DNA from: Methylobacter sp. KS41
GTDB taxonomy: Bacteria > Pseudomonadota > Gammaproteobacteria > Methylococcales > Methylomonadaceae
Assembly: GCA_002862125.1 (NCBI GenBank)
Contig: PHSP01000001.1
Span: 1,054,001 to 1,118,000, forward strand
DNA: 64,000 nt
Direction of reading: 5' to 3'
Each line of letters begins with the position of its first letter. Position 1 is the first letter of the stretch. The notes under the pieces are model-generated. The model saw nothing but the letters and a program-made list of their open reading frames with translations. It was not told the DNA's origin and ran no database searches. Positions 1-9,328 of this stretch are shown here, in pieces. Position numbers and translations under genes: made by a program.

Positions 1-293
1 CATAATCGTTGCGGATAATACCAGTCATCGGCATCAAGAAATGTCAACCAATCGCCACGAGCCAGTTCCGCCCCTTTATTTCTGGCGCTTGAAACACCGG
101 AATTCTTCTGAAAATGGTAGCGTATTTTGTCCCCGTAACGGCTTACGACTGCAGACGTATCATCAGTTGAGCCATCGTCAACAATAATAATTTCATAAGC
201 GGCATAAGATTGCGCCAGGACTGAATCTATTGCTTTCGAAAGCGTAGCCCCTGAATTATAAGCAGCAATAATTACCGAAAATTTCGGGTTCAT
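1..293 (-). CDS. Glycosyltransferase family 2, N-terminal part (runs off window)
   Basis: The first ~97 residues of a GT-A fold family-2 glycosyltransferase, which moves a sugar from a nucleotide-sugar donor to a glycan acceptor in the cytoplasm. The N-terminus has the typical beta-strand SVIIAAYNSG, then VDDGSTDDT and FLDADDWY, which form the nucleotide and metal binding site. The gene continues past base 1, so acceptor specificity cannot be judged. The start at 293 puts the first strand five residues in, as usual; an in-frame ATG at 317 would add eight residues and has a GAGG about 11 bases upstream. It is divergent from the 0.7-6.1 kb polysaccharide genes and probably belongs to the same locus. 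Confidence 0.85.
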   Translation of the reverse strand, partial: MNPKFSVIIAAYNSGATLSKAIDSVLAQSYAAYEIIIVDDGSTDDTSAVVSRYGDKIRYHFQKNSGVSSARNKGAELARGDWLTFLDADDWYYPQRL

Positions 294-463
294 CGAAAAT
301 TGTGACTCACCAATCATCCTGTAGAAAACCTCAATTAAGTAGACAAAGTAGCAATGGATTGCCACGCGAAAAAAAAGGCTTTTTCATACCAACAACCGTG
401 CTTTTCCACATCTCATGCAAATCGCATTTAATTCTTGTATCGCTGTAAATCAGCTTCAACATA

Positions 464-670
464 TCAAAAATTACTGCCGGCAGCTAACATATTGTTGTTT
501 GCTGAAAAAAATAGTTTCTTTGAGCTATAATTCTTTAACTTCAAATCAGGCCAGATCTGAAATAAGTCCTTAAATGCCATTCCTGCTAAAATTAGCCCGG
601 CATTTTGAGTTACGTTGACAACATCATGAGCATTGCTTGACCCCCAATCACTTGAGCTATTGATTTCCAA
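464..670 (-). pseudogene. Possible gene remnant, unrecognised
   Basis: A 68-codon TTG-started open frame with protein-like composition (it contains DWGSSNAHDVVNV and NAGLILAGMAFKD). It is open for only a few codons upstream before a stop, and has no clear ribosome binding site. It lies between the divergent glycosyltransferase and the PaaK-like gene. I do not recognise the family. It may be the tail of a decayed gene, or chance coding. Nothing else is visible in 318-687. Confidence 0.2.
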
Positions 671-687
671 ATAACCGCTAACTCTTT

Positions 688-2037
688 ATGAATCCATTTA
701 TCTCACGGCAACTGATTTACCCTCTACAAGAAAAATTTTTAAACAGGCCGACGTTTTCTTATTTAGAGGATCTGGAAAAAACCCAATGGTATTCAAGACT
801 CGAAATTAAAGAGCTACAATTGCAAAAGCTTCAAACTCTTTTGAAAACCGCCAGAAAGCACAGCCCATGGCATGCCAGCCGCATTGAAAACTCAGGTATT
901 AATTTTGATAATTTAACCTTTGACGCTTTTAAGAAACTACCAACCATGACCAAGGCGGATGTCCGGCAGCACGGCGATGAAATGGCTTGGCATGGTGTTC
1001 CAGGAGGTTCTTTTCGCTATACAACCGGGGGTTCAAGCGGCCAACCGCTAATCTTTAATTTCGGCAGATATCGTCAAGCCTCGGATGCAGCCGGCCGGAT
1101 TCGCGCCAGACGCTGGTGGGGCGTCAATGTGGGCGATCCTGAAGTTTATTTATGGGGCGCTCCCGTTGAGCTCAATAAAACCGATCTAATAAAAGTAATC
1201 CGGGACCGGCTTCTTAACCAACTGGTTTTAAATGCATTTGAAATGTCGCCGGAAAATATGTCCATTTACTTGACCGCAATACAAAAATTTAAGCCCAAAT
1301 GCATCTATGGCTATGCCAGCAGTATTACGCTATTGGCCAACTTCGCACGCCAAAAAAACCGGCAACTCTCTTTACCCGGTTTAAAAGTAGTTTGCACAAC
1401 CGGAGAACCTCTTTATCCTGAACAGCGCCAATTGATTTCAGAGACTTTTAATGCTCCCGTCGCCAATGAATTTGGGAGCAGGGACATTGGTTTTACCGCG
1501 CATGAAAACAGTCACCAGCAAATGTTATTGATGAGTGAAAGTATTCTCCTTGAAATTCTGGATCATCAAGGTAATCAGGTGATCGCGGGCGAAACAGGCG
1601 AAGCTGTCATGACGGGACTGTGTTCCGAAGCGCAACCTTTCATCCGGTATCGCACCGGCGACATGGTCAAATTATCACCCGATTTTGATAAAGACGGCAG
1701 AGGACTACATGTCATTGAAGATATAGCCGGACGCAACACCGATTTTTTGATTCACTCCAATGGAGCCATCGTTCATGCCTTGGCGGTAATTTATATTCTT
1801 CGCGAAACGGCTGGAGTGGAGCAATTTAAAATTATCCAGCACGCCATCAATGAATTTGAAGTTCAGATCGTTACCAATCCATTTTGGAATCCGGCATCGT
1901 CAAAAACCATTGAAGAAAAATTTAAATCCCGTTTTGGAGGGGAATGTAATACCCATATTCAACTAGTCAATAAAATTCCGCCTGAAGCCTCCGGCAAAAT
2001 AAGACAGGTTGTTTCAAAAGTACCACCCCAATTTTAA
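688..2037 (+). CDS. PaaK/CapK-like adenylate-forming enzyme
   Basis: A 449-residue member of the phenylacetate-CoA ligase/coenzyme F390 synthetase-like branch of the ANL superfamily, which activates a carboxylic acid with ATP. The ATP-binding loop YTTGGSSGQP is at residues 111-120. Later core motifs are EFGSRD, YRTGD and a C-terminal EASGKIRQ that carries the usual catalytic lysine. Length fits the family. It is the first of five same-strand genes (toroid protein, formyltransferase, deacetylase, GT2). In such loci PaaK-like enzymes are thought to provide activated acyl or amino-acyl groups for glycan modification. The substrate cannot be read from sequence, and the phenylacetate pathway itself is not suggested by the neighbours. 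Confidence 0.8.
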   Translation: MNPFISRQLIYPLQEKFLNRPTFSYLEDLEKTQWYSRLEIKELQLQKLQTLLKTARKHSPWHASRIENSGINFDNLTFDAFKKLPTMTKADVRQHGDEMAWHGVPGGSFRYTTGGSSGQPLIFNFGRYRQASDAAGRIRARRWWGVNVGDPEVYLWGAPVELNKTDLIKVIRDRLLNQLVLNAFEMSPENMSIYLTAIQKFKPKCIYGYASSITLLANFARQKNRQLSLPGLKVVCTTGEPLYPEQRQLISETFNAPVANEFGSRDIGFTAHENSHQQMLLMSESILLEILDHQGNQVIAGETGEAVMTGLCSEAQPFIRYRTGDMVKLSPDFDKDGRGLHVIEDIAGRNTDFLIHSNGAIVHALAVIYILRETAGVEQFKIIQHAINEFEVQIVTNPFWNPASSKTIEEKFKSRFGGECNTHIQLVNKIPPEASGKIRQVVSKVPPQF

Positions 2038-2105
2038 TCGGCTAGTCATGGTTTTTTCACCCCGATACTAGCCAATACCGCTTTGCTCAACTATCCACAG
2101 ACTCT

Positions 2106-3293
2106 ATGGCCAATAAACTCACCAGACTCATTGAATTGCCCTTCAGGTTCAAACCCTGGCGGGCGGCACATTTGGCAATAGTTTTTGCCGACTTGACCGG
2201 ATTGTCCAAACAACCCGTCCATGACGATGAAACTCATCTTAATGCCTCGATCGGCTGGCTATGCCGGGCCCAAGATCAGAGACTGAATCAAAAAGATCAG
2301 GGCGGCGTTTCTGCCGGCTGGAGTTTTGAAGACGGGTGGTTGCCCTGTTACCCGGAAACCAGCGGCTATATTATTGAAACATTTCTTGCGGCGGAAAAAA
2401 TTCTGAACAATCCTGAATTAAGAATCCGGGCTGAACAAATCATTAATTGGGAGCTTTCCATCCAAAATGCCGACGGCTCATTTCCGGGACACTTCGGAGA
2501 GGCCGGCAGCAAACCAGTCATCTTTAATACCGGACAAATTATGCATGGCATGCTCGCAGGCCATTTAAATTTCCAACGTGACGAATGCCTTGAAGCTGCC
2601 GTAAAAGCAGGAAAATGGATGCTGCAACAGCAAGATGACGATGGTTGCTGGCGCCGTTCAGTCCATAATGACACTCCCCATACTTATAATACGCGCTCAG
2701 CCTGGGCGTTGTTGCGGACGGGTCTTATCGCTAATGAAACGGATTTGGTTGATGCCGCGGCTAAAAACATTCGCTGGGCATTGACTCAACAGACTACTTC
2801 GGGATGGTTTAAAACCAACGCTTTTAAAGAGAATGGTCTACCGTTTACTCATAATATTGCCTATGCTATCCGGGGTATTTTAGAAAGCGGTCTATTGCTC
2901 AACGATGAAGAAATGATCGAAGCCGCCATTAAAGCGGCCACTGCACAGGCATCACAACAAAGAGAAGATGGCTGGTTGTCCGGCACGTATGCTGACGGCT
3001 GGGTTGCTCAAGCCAACTATTGCTGCCTGACAGGACTGGCTCAAATGAGTATAATCTGGCAAAGATTGGCGCAAGCACGCGGAATAAAGACAATGGATCT
3101 GTTTGCCGAGCGGGGCATAACTTATATCAAAACCAATCATCGGATTACCGGCAAAAAAGACCCTCAAGATGGTGCTATCGCCGGTTCTGCCCCTGTTTGG
3201 GGACGTTATTCAATGTTTGAATATCCCAATTGGGCGGCAAAGTTTTTTGCCGATGCATTAATGCTTAAAATGGTCCATATAACCATTCCTTAA
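2106..3293 (+). CDS. Alpha/alpha-toroid protein (prenyltransferase/terpene-cyclase-like fold)
   Basis: A 395-residue soluble protein with repeated helical-hairpin motifs of the squalene-cyclase/prenyltransferase barrel type. Repeats read like QNADGSFPG, QQQDDDGCW, RSAWALLRTG and QREDGWLSG, each ending in a Gly/Trp turn. No DXDD protonation motif of a true squalene-hopene cyclase is visible and the protein is about 250 residues shorter, so a triterpene cyclase is unlikely. The fold is shared with glycan-active lyases and glycosidases. It lies 68 bases after the PaaK-like gene and 14 bases before the formyltransferase-like gene, so they are probably co-transcribed. A role in polysaccharide processing is inferred from context only. 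Confidence 0.65.
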   Translation: MANKLTRLIELPFRFKPWRAAHLAIVFADLTGLSKQPVHDDETHLNASIGWLCRAQDQRLNQKDQGGVSAGWSFEDGWLPCYPETSGYIIETFLAAEKILNNPELRIRAEQIINWELSIQNADGSFPGHFGEAGSKPVIFNTGQIMHGMLAGHLNFQRDECLEAAVKAGKWMLQQQDDDGCWRRSVHNDTPHTYNTRSAWALLRTGLIANETDLVDAAAKNIRWALTQQTTSGWFKTNAFKENGLPFTHNIAYAIRGILESGLLLNDEEMIEAAIKAATAQASQQREDGWLSGTYADGWVAQANYCCLTGLAQMSIIWQRLAQARGIKTMDLFAERGITYIKTNHRITGKKDPQDGAIAGSAPVWGRYSMFEYPNWAAKFFADALMLKMVHITIP

Positions 3294-3307
3294 CTCACAC
3301 TAAAGCC

Positions 3308-4117
3308 ATGTCCCAACTTTCAGTTATCATCCTTTGCGGTCAGTCGCCACGACATCTGTATTTTGCCAACCAGTTATGCAAGGCCTGCAAGCCACTGGCC
3401 ATTATCCAGGAAGGCGGGCACGACGCCCCGTTAAAAAAAATAATTAATCTGCTGTTTAACCCTGCAAAATTATGGCGTAAAGCTTGGCGCTGGCTGCGAG
3501 ATCGTAAACGTTACGCCGGCAATAAAGAGGCAACGTTCTTTTTCGCCGATCATCCAGCGCAATTAGACCGTAATGATCTTAGAATAGAAGTTCCGCACAT
3601 CAATCATAACGATGCCATTAAAATCATAGACGAGCATCGTCCTGATCTGATCCTGGTTTTTGGGACGTCTCTGCTAAAGGGGGAATTATTGGAAAAAGGC
3701 CGTCTTGGCATAATTAACTTGCATGGCGGACTATCACCTGAATACAGGGGAGCCGATTGCACTTTCTGGGCTCTGCATAATCAGGAACCGGAAAAAGCCG
3801 GCTGCACTTTACACTATATCAATGCCGGCATTGATACCGGCAATATCATTGCTCATGTCTCTCCTGAAATAAAAGAAACCGACGATGAGCTCACGTTGTT
3901 CTGGCGTGCGGTGCGTGATAGCACCGAGGCCTTTGCAGAGTTACTGGACAGGCTGGAGAAGGGTGAAGTATTCGGGGCTATACAAACCGATAAAGGCTCG
4001 CTGTATCAGGTTAAGGACCGGGGACTTCAACACGAAAAAAAACTTGAGGCTTTATTACAAAGTGGCATGTTAAAAAACCTGAATCTGGGCAAACGCGTTA
4101 CCTGGTTTAAACCTTGA
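3308..4117 (+). CDS. Formyltransferase-fold protein
   Basis: A 269-residue protein with the hydrolase-type formyltransferase core seen in methionyl-tRNA formyltransferase and sugar N-formyltransferases. The catalytic segment INLHGGLSPEYRG gives the expected Asn and His, and GIDTGNII gives the Asp. It lacks the C-terminal OB-like domain of Fmt. In a polysaccharide locus the best guess is N-formylation of an amino sugar, or another one-carbon or acyl transfer, with a folate cofactor. A housekeeping fmt role is unlikely because of context and divergence. It begins 14 bases after the toroid gene. Confidence 0.7.
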   Translation: MSQLSVIILCGQSPRHLYFANQLCKACKPLAIIQEGGHDAPLKKIINLLFNPAKLWRKAWRWLRDRKRYAGNKEATFFFADHPAQLDRNDLRIEVPHINHNDAIKIIDEHRPDLILVFGTSLLKGELLEKGRLGIINLHGGLSPEYRGADCTFWALHNQEPEKAGCTLHYINAGIDTGNIIAHVSPEIKETDDELTLFWRAVRDSTEAFAELLDRLEKGEVFGAIQTDKGSLYQVKDRGLQHEKKLEALLQSGMLKNLNLGKRVTWFKP

Positions 4118-4353
4118 AAAGACGCAACGACAAACCGGGCATGCTTTAGTTGTCATATCAATAGTCGGCTTGCTACTTTAACAAAGTTTCAGCTCTAGTT
4201 AAATAATGACGAAAAGGAAACAAGCTGGATTAATTCTCCAACATTTAATATGTTACACAGTAATGATAAAAATTTCCGGTTTCAGCAAAATAGCGTTTAA
4301 TAACAGATCAGCATTGCATCCCGATTGCACACTTTTTTGGAGTGGTTTTTCCC

Positions 4354-5139
4354 TTGATTAACCCATTATCATGTTCCGGCACCAGAAGCCCTATCGTCTT
4401 GATGTATCATGGAACCCCAAAAGATCAGCCAAAATCGAATTATTCAATCCGCGCAGACCGGTTCAGCGCCCATTTGCGTTACTTAAAAAAACAAGGCTGG
4501 AATAGTGTTCTCTTCAGAGAGCTATACAATGTATCCGCATTGCCTGAAAAAACTGTCGTACTGACATTTGACGATGGCTATGCTGATAATTATGAAGGCG
4601 TCTTTCTGCCTTTAGCGGAAAATAACATGAAAGCGACCTGGTTTATTACTACCGACTGCATTGGCAAACATTCCCATTGGATGGGCCCGCCGTCGGCGCA
4701 AACACAAATGTTAACGGTTGAGCAACTCCGGCAAATGGAAAATGCAGGCATGGAGATTGGTTCGCATACCTGCTCCCATCCCGACCTTACGACGCTATCT
4801 TATCAACAACAACAGGATGAAATTACCCAATCAAAACAAGTTTTAGAGTCCATCATTCATAAAAAAATATCCAGTTTCGCTTATCCTTACGGCAGGTATA
4901 ATAGCGACTCAATTTCAGCGGCAAAAGATGCTGATTTTCAACTTGCCTGCACCACCAGTCCCGGCTGGTTTGGCAGTGAAAAGAACCCGCTACTGGTTAG
5001 ACGCATCACCATTTTCGCAAATGACTCAGTTAGCATTCTGGCACGTAAACTGACATTTGCCGACAACGACGTATCCTGGAAAAAAATGACCCGCTATTAT
5101 TACCAGCGTATTAACGATAGATTGATTGGCAATCGCTAA
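4354..5139 (+). CDS. Polysaccharide deacetylase (NodB homology, CE4)
   Basis: A metal-dependent deacetylase that removes acetyl groups from N-acetylhexosamine-containing glycans. It shows LMYHGTP, the metal-binding TFDDGYADN, the zinc motif GSHTCSHPDLTTLS (HxxxH) and FAYPYGRY, in the CE4 order. No signal peptide is evident. The start was set at TTG 4354 because the GGAG at 4339-4342 gives 11-base spacing to it, whereas the in-frame GTG at 4342 overlaps that GGAG. It follows the formyltransferase-like gene after ~230 bases and precedes a GT2 gene. It may expose free amines on a polysaccharide, which an acyl or formyl transferase could then modify. Confidence 0.85.
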   Translation: MINPLSCSGTRSPIVLMYHGTPKDQPKSNYSIRADRFSAHLRYLKKQGWNSVLFRELYNVSALPEKTVVLTFDDGYADNYEGVFLPLAENNMKATWFITTDCIGKHSHWMGPPSAQTQMLTVEQLRQMENAGMEIGSHTCSHPDLTTLSYQQQQDEITQSKQVLESIIHKKISSFAYPYGRYNSDSISAAKDADFQLACTTSPGWFGSEKNPLLVRRITIFANDSVSILARKLTFADNDVSWKKMTRYYYQRINDRLIGNR

Positions 5140-5152
5140 ACTGGAAAACATC

Positions 5153-6091
5153 ATGCAGCAACACCCCATCGTTTCAATTATTATGCCTTGTTACAATGCA
5201 GGTGATAATATTAAGTACAGCATAGCCAGTGTATACGAACAATCTTTCAAAAATTTTGAATTAATCGTTGTCAATGACGGCTCAACTGATGATTCCTTAG
5301 CCAAATTGACCATCCTTGCCGAAACATACAAATCTTTACGCATCATTGATCAACCTAATAAGGGCGCTGGTCCCGCCAGAAATTCCGGATTACAAGTAGC
5401 TCAAGGTGAGTTTATTGCTTTTCTCGACGCTGATGACAGCTGGCACCCCGATTGTTTATTGAAACTGTATCAAGCACTGGAAACAAAACCGGATGCTGCA
5501 ATCGCTTATTGCGGCTGGCAAAACATAGGGCTACCGGCAAACCGGTGCAAGCCTTATATCCCGCCGGATTATGAGAACCAAAATAAAATTGAAACTTTTA
5601 TGAAAGACTGCCCCTGGCCAATTCATGCCGCCTTGACTCGTAAAACCGAAATCGAAGCAGTCAAAGGCTTTAATGAGTTCTGGACTTCTTGTATGGATTA
5701 CGATCTTTGGCTAAAAATTGCTTCTTTTCACAAAATTGTCTTAGTTCCCGAAGTGCTGGCATATTATCATCATCATGACGGGGAGCAAATCACTAAAAAT
5801 CATCTGCGAATGGCGCTGAATCATTGGAAAATTCAAAACGCATTCCTTTCAGACCACCCGGACATTACAAAACAGCTTGGCTCCCAAAAAATCGCCGAGA
5901 TTATTGATGGCAGAATGCTGCAACAAGCATATATCAGTTACTGGCAGCGTGACCTAAGAACGGCCCAAACACTTTTTAGGAAAGTCCTGGCTCGACGTTA
6001 TTTCTCTCGAAAAGACTTAAAATACCTTTTGCCCGCCTTATTGCCTTTGACAGTTTATCAATCATTGATTTCCACATTTAGTAAATCATGA
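5153..6091 (+). CDS. Glycosyltransferase family 2
   Basis: A 312-residue GT-A glycosyltransferase with SIIMPCYNAG at the N-terminus, VVNDGSTDDS (nucleotide binding), FLDADDSWHP (DXD-like metal site) and a C-terminal helical part without clear membrane segments. The open frame begins at TTG 5126 inside the deacetylase gene. ATG 5153 is preferred: it has GGA about seven bases upstream, removes the overlap and puts the first beta strand at the usual distance from the N-terminus. It is the last gene of the 0.7-6.1 kb run and probably adds a sugar in the same exopolysaccharide or O-antigen pathway. Confidence 0.85.
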   Translation: MQQHPIVSIIMPCYNAGDNIKYSIASVYEQSFKNFELIVVNDGSTDDSLAKLTILAETYKSLRIIDQPNKGAGPARNSGLQVAQGEFIAFLDADDSWHPDCLLKLYQALETKPDAAIAYCGWQNIGLPANRCKPYIPPDYENQNKIETFMKDCPWPIHAALTRKTEIEAVKGFNEFWTSCMDYDLWLKIASFHKIVLVPEVLAYYHHHDGEQITKNHLRMALNHWKIQNAFLSDHPDITKQLGSQKIAEIIDGRMLQQAYISYWQRDLRTAQTLFRKVLARRYFSRKDLKYLLPALLPLTVYQSLISTFSKS

Positions 6092-6116
6092 ATTCCTCAG
6101 CATCCATCAATAACAA

Positions 6117-6338
6117 ATAGATAAAAGTTTTATTGTCGACACTCCCTTCCTGAAAGGTAATATGGAAATCACTCCCGCTATTATCACTATGGCGCGTATC
6201 TTAGGCTTTAAAGTTTCGGCAGAAGGCGTGGAAACCCCCGAAGAAATTGCAAATTTTCCCTCACTCGGACAAACTAAGCGGAACTTCCCTAAGCTCGACA
6301 ACTGCTTAACAAACTCTAATGCTGCTGGAATAATATAA
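6117..6338 (+). pseudogene. EAL-domain (c-di-GMP phosphodiesterase) remnant
   Basis: A 73-codon open stretch with no start codon or ribosome binding site. It reads IDKSFIVDTP, then MEITPAIITMARILGFKV, then SAEGVETPEE. This matches the conserved C-terminal core of EAL phosphodiesterase domains (DKSF and AEGVET motifs). The sequence after EEIANF no longer looks like an EAL domain, and the N-terminal catalytic part is missing. It is therefore a dead fragment between the polysaccharide locus and rapA, perhaps a scar of an old rearrangement. Confidence 0.75.
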
Positions 6339-6481
6339 AGTTTCAAGCGACCCTGAAATGTATTGAATCATCTAACCTCAGAAGCTGACAAGTCAATTTA
6401 TCCGAGCCGATAAAACCCGAAATAATTCTTCTGTAACGCTTATAATAGTTATTTTTTTGATGTGTAATGGCAGTTTAATCA

Positions 6482-9319
6482 ATGGCAGATTTCCTCCCCG
6501 GCCAACGCTGGATTAGCAATACCGAGTCAGAGCTCGGTTTAGGTCTTATTCTTGAAGTAAACTTCAAACGGGTCACTGTGCTTTTTTTAGCCAGTGGCGA
6601 ACGGCGCATTTATGCAAGCGATAATGCGCCCTTAACTCGCGTCAGCTTTGCAGTAGGCGACATCATTGAATCAATTGATGAAGAAAAGCTTGCCGTCATT
6701 CGGTTGATTGAAAAAGATGGCTTGATTACCTATGTAGGAAAAAATACTTCCGGGCAAGAAGTTCAGCTTGAAGAAATTGAACTTAATCATCATATTCAAT
6801 TTAATAAGCCTCAGGATCGGCTATTTACCGGCCAAATAGACCCCAGCTCATGGTTTATGCTCCGTTATGAAACGTGGCGCAAACTGAAACAGCATCAGCA
6901 GTCACCGGTTAAAGGCCTGATTGGCGGCCGGACATCCTTAATTCCACATCAGCTCTATATTGCTCACGAGTCAGCAAACCGCTCCGCGCCAAGAATCATG
7001 CTAGCGGATGAGGTAGGTTTAGGTAAAACCATCGAAGCCGGGTTGATTTTGCACCATCGGCTAATCAATGGCTTGACGCATCGCGCATTAATTATCGTAC
7101 CCGAAAGCCTATTACATCAATGGCTGGTGGAAATGCTCAGACGTTTTAACCTGCGGTTCAGTGTTTTTGATGAGGCGCGCTGCCATGAAGAGCTTAATGA
7201 TGACGACCTAAATGAAAATAACAGCGCGGAAGACAATATTAATCCTTTTCTCACTGAACAGTTGATTCTATGCAGTCAGCGTTTTCTCTCTGATTACCCC
7301 CGCAGGCAACAGCAAGTCCTGGAAGCAGGCTGGGATATGGTCATTGTAGATGAAGCGCACCATCTTGAATGGAGTGAGCAAGTTGTCAGCCCCGAATACC
7401 GGTTTGTTGAGCAACTGAGCCTACTTTCCCCCAGCCTCATATTATTAACCGCGACTCCGGAACAGTTGGGAAAAGAAAGTCATTTTGCCCGCCTCAGATT
7501 GTTGGACCCTGACCGGTTTTACAGTTTTTCCGCTTTCCTCGAAGAAGAGCGGCTATTTGAACCCGTCGCCAATACGGCTAAGTTATTACTAGCTGAGCAA
7601 CCGCTTGATGAACAGGATCAGAAAAATCTGACTACGTTGCTTAAAGATGACAATGTCGGCGGATTGCTAAAAAATCTCAATGACCCTTTAAAATCGGCAT
7701 CTGCGCGGGAAGCGTTGATAAAGATTTTGCTCGATCATCATGGCACGGGGCGAATTTTATTCAGAAATTCCCGGCAAACCGTACAAGGTTTTCCTGAGCG
7801 CGAACGTTACGGTTATCAGTTAACAGGTCAGCAAAACGATACAGATTTGCAACAGGACCTCCGGTTTATCTGGCTGGTTGACAATTTGGTTAATTCACAA
7901 AAGACGCAATCAAGCGCCTCTTTACGAGGTCAAAAAGCCTTACTTATCTGTAAACGCGCTCAAACTGCCATTGACCTGGAACAAACCTTAAAAAATCGAG
8001 CCGGTATTGCCTCGGCAGTTTTTCATGAAGGCATGACCATTATTGAGCGCGACAGGGCAGCGGCTTATTTTGCCGATCAGGAGAGTTCCGCGCGCCTGTT
8101 GATCTGTTCTGAAATTGGCAGCGAAGGCAGAAACTTTCAATTTGTCCATCACTTGATTCTGTGGGATTTACCGACCAACCCCGATTTGTTACAGCAACGC
8201 ATAGGCCGACTGGATCGTATCGGTCAGAAACATATCATTCAGATACATATCCCGTTCTTGGAAAATACTGAACAACACTGCTTGTACCGATGGTATGACG
8301 AAGGACTTAATGCGTTTCGCAGCAATAATTCAGCCGCCCAGGCCGTTGCCGACAATCTGCATGATGAGCTGACAGACGTCCTGCGCAGTAAAAATAAGAC
8401 TGCAATTGATGCGCTTATTGCCAAAACGCAGGCGCTTAGCACTGAAATTCAGACACAATTACACAATGGCCGTGACCAATTGCTGGAATTGAACTCGTGC
8501 CGTAAAGAGTTAGCCGGCGAATTGATTGATCAGCTGAATGCATACGACCATGAAGACGCGCTTTGGCCTTACATGGAAGATATTTTTGAATGCTATGGCG
8601 CCGACACCGAGTTTCATTCGGCGGACTGTTTTATTATTCGCCCCAGCGATCATATGCGTGTTTCTAACTTTCCCGGCCTATCCGAAGACGGCATCACTGT
8701 CACTATCAACCGCCAGATTGCCCTGGCCCGTGAGGAACTGCAATTTTTGACCTGGGAGCATCCGATAGTAACAGCGGCAATGGATCTGGTGTTGTCCAGT
8801 GAAACCGGCAATGCAACTGTCAGCGTGATCAGGCACAGCGATCTAAAAGCAGGACAATTTTTGCTGGAATGCCTGTTTATTGTCGAATGCAGCGCACCTG
8901 CCGAATTGCAAATCGGCAGATTTTTGCCGCACACGCCGATTCGGGTATTGATCAACCAACATCAAAAAGATTTAACGGAAACTATCGATCATCGCAGCTT
9001 ACTGGAAACCGGCAAAGCCTTTGATAAACAACAAATCGTAACCTTTCTGAATAATCAGCGGCAGCCCATCACCAAGCTTTTGGCAGTAGCGAAAGAAAAA
9101 GCCAGATCTGACATGCAACAGCTGATTAATGACGCAACTACCGCTATGCTCGATTCATTATCGGCTGAGATAAAACGCCTGGTCCGGCTGCAAAAAGTCA
9201 ATCCGGCCATTAAAAAGAAAGAAATTGAGTATTTGAAGGATATGACCATGCTGGCCCATGAAAATATTCAAGCCGCGCATTTAAGACTGGATGCCGTGCG
9301 TTTTATTATTACCAGTTGA
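6482..9319 (+). CDS. rapA: RNA polymerase-associated ATPase RapA
   Basis: A 945-residue SWI2/SNF2 protein that binds RNA polymerase and promotes its recycling after transcription. The N-terminus GQRWISNTESELGLG is the RapA Tudor-like domain signature. The helicase core shows ADEVGLGKTIEAG (motif I), VDEAHHLEW (DEAH, motif II), LLTATPEQLG (motif III) and QQRIGRLDRIGQ (motif VI). Length is close to the ~968 residues of E. coli RapA. The ribosome binding site is weak. A CvfB-like gene starts nine bases after the stop, suggesting one transcript. Confidence 0.95.
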   Translation: MADFLPGQRWISNTESELGLGLILEVNFKRVTVLFLASGERRIYASDNAPLTRVSFAVGDIIESIDEEKLAVIRLIEKDGLITYVGKNTSGQEVQLEEIELNHHIQFNKPQDRLFTGQIDPSSWFMLRYETWRKLKQHQQSPVKGLIGGRTSLIPHQLYIAHESANRSAPRIMLADEVGLGKTIEAGLILHHRLINGLTHRALIIVPESLLHQWLVEMLRRFNLRFSVFDEARCHEELNDDDLNENNSAEDNINPFLTEQLILCSQRFLSDYPRRQQQVLEAGWDMVIVDEAHHLEWSEQVVSPEYRFVEQLSLLSPSLILLTATPEQLGKESHFARLRLLDPDRFYSFSAFLEEERLFEPVANTAKLLLAEQPLDEQDQKNLTTLLKDDNVGGLLKNLNDPLKSASAREALIKILLDHHGTGRILFRNSRQTVQGFPERERYGYQLTGQQNDTDLQQDLRFIWLVDNLVNSQKTQSSASLRGQKALLICKRAQTAIDLEQTLKNRAGIASAVFHEGMTIIERDRAAAYFADQESSARLLICSEIGSEGRNFQFVHHLILWDLPTNPDLLQQRIGRLDRIGQKHIIQIHIPFLENTEQHCLYRWYDEGLNAFRSNNSAAQAVADNLHDELTDVLRSKNKTAIDALIAKTQALSTEIQTQLHNGRDQLLELNSCRKELAGELIDQLNAYDHEDALWPYMEDIFECYGADTEFHSADCFIIRPSDHMRVSNFPGLSEDGITVTINRQIALAREELQFLTWEHPIVTAAMDLVLSSETGNATVSVIRHSDLKAGQFLLECLFIVECSAPAELQIGRFLPHTPIRVLINQHQKDLTETIDHRSLLETGKAFDKQQIVTFLNNQRQPITKLLAVAKEKARSDMQQLINDATTAMLDSLSAEIKRLVRLQKVNPAIKKKEIEYLKDMTMLAHENIQAAHLRLDAVRFIITS

Positions 9320-9328
9320 GCATTCCTA

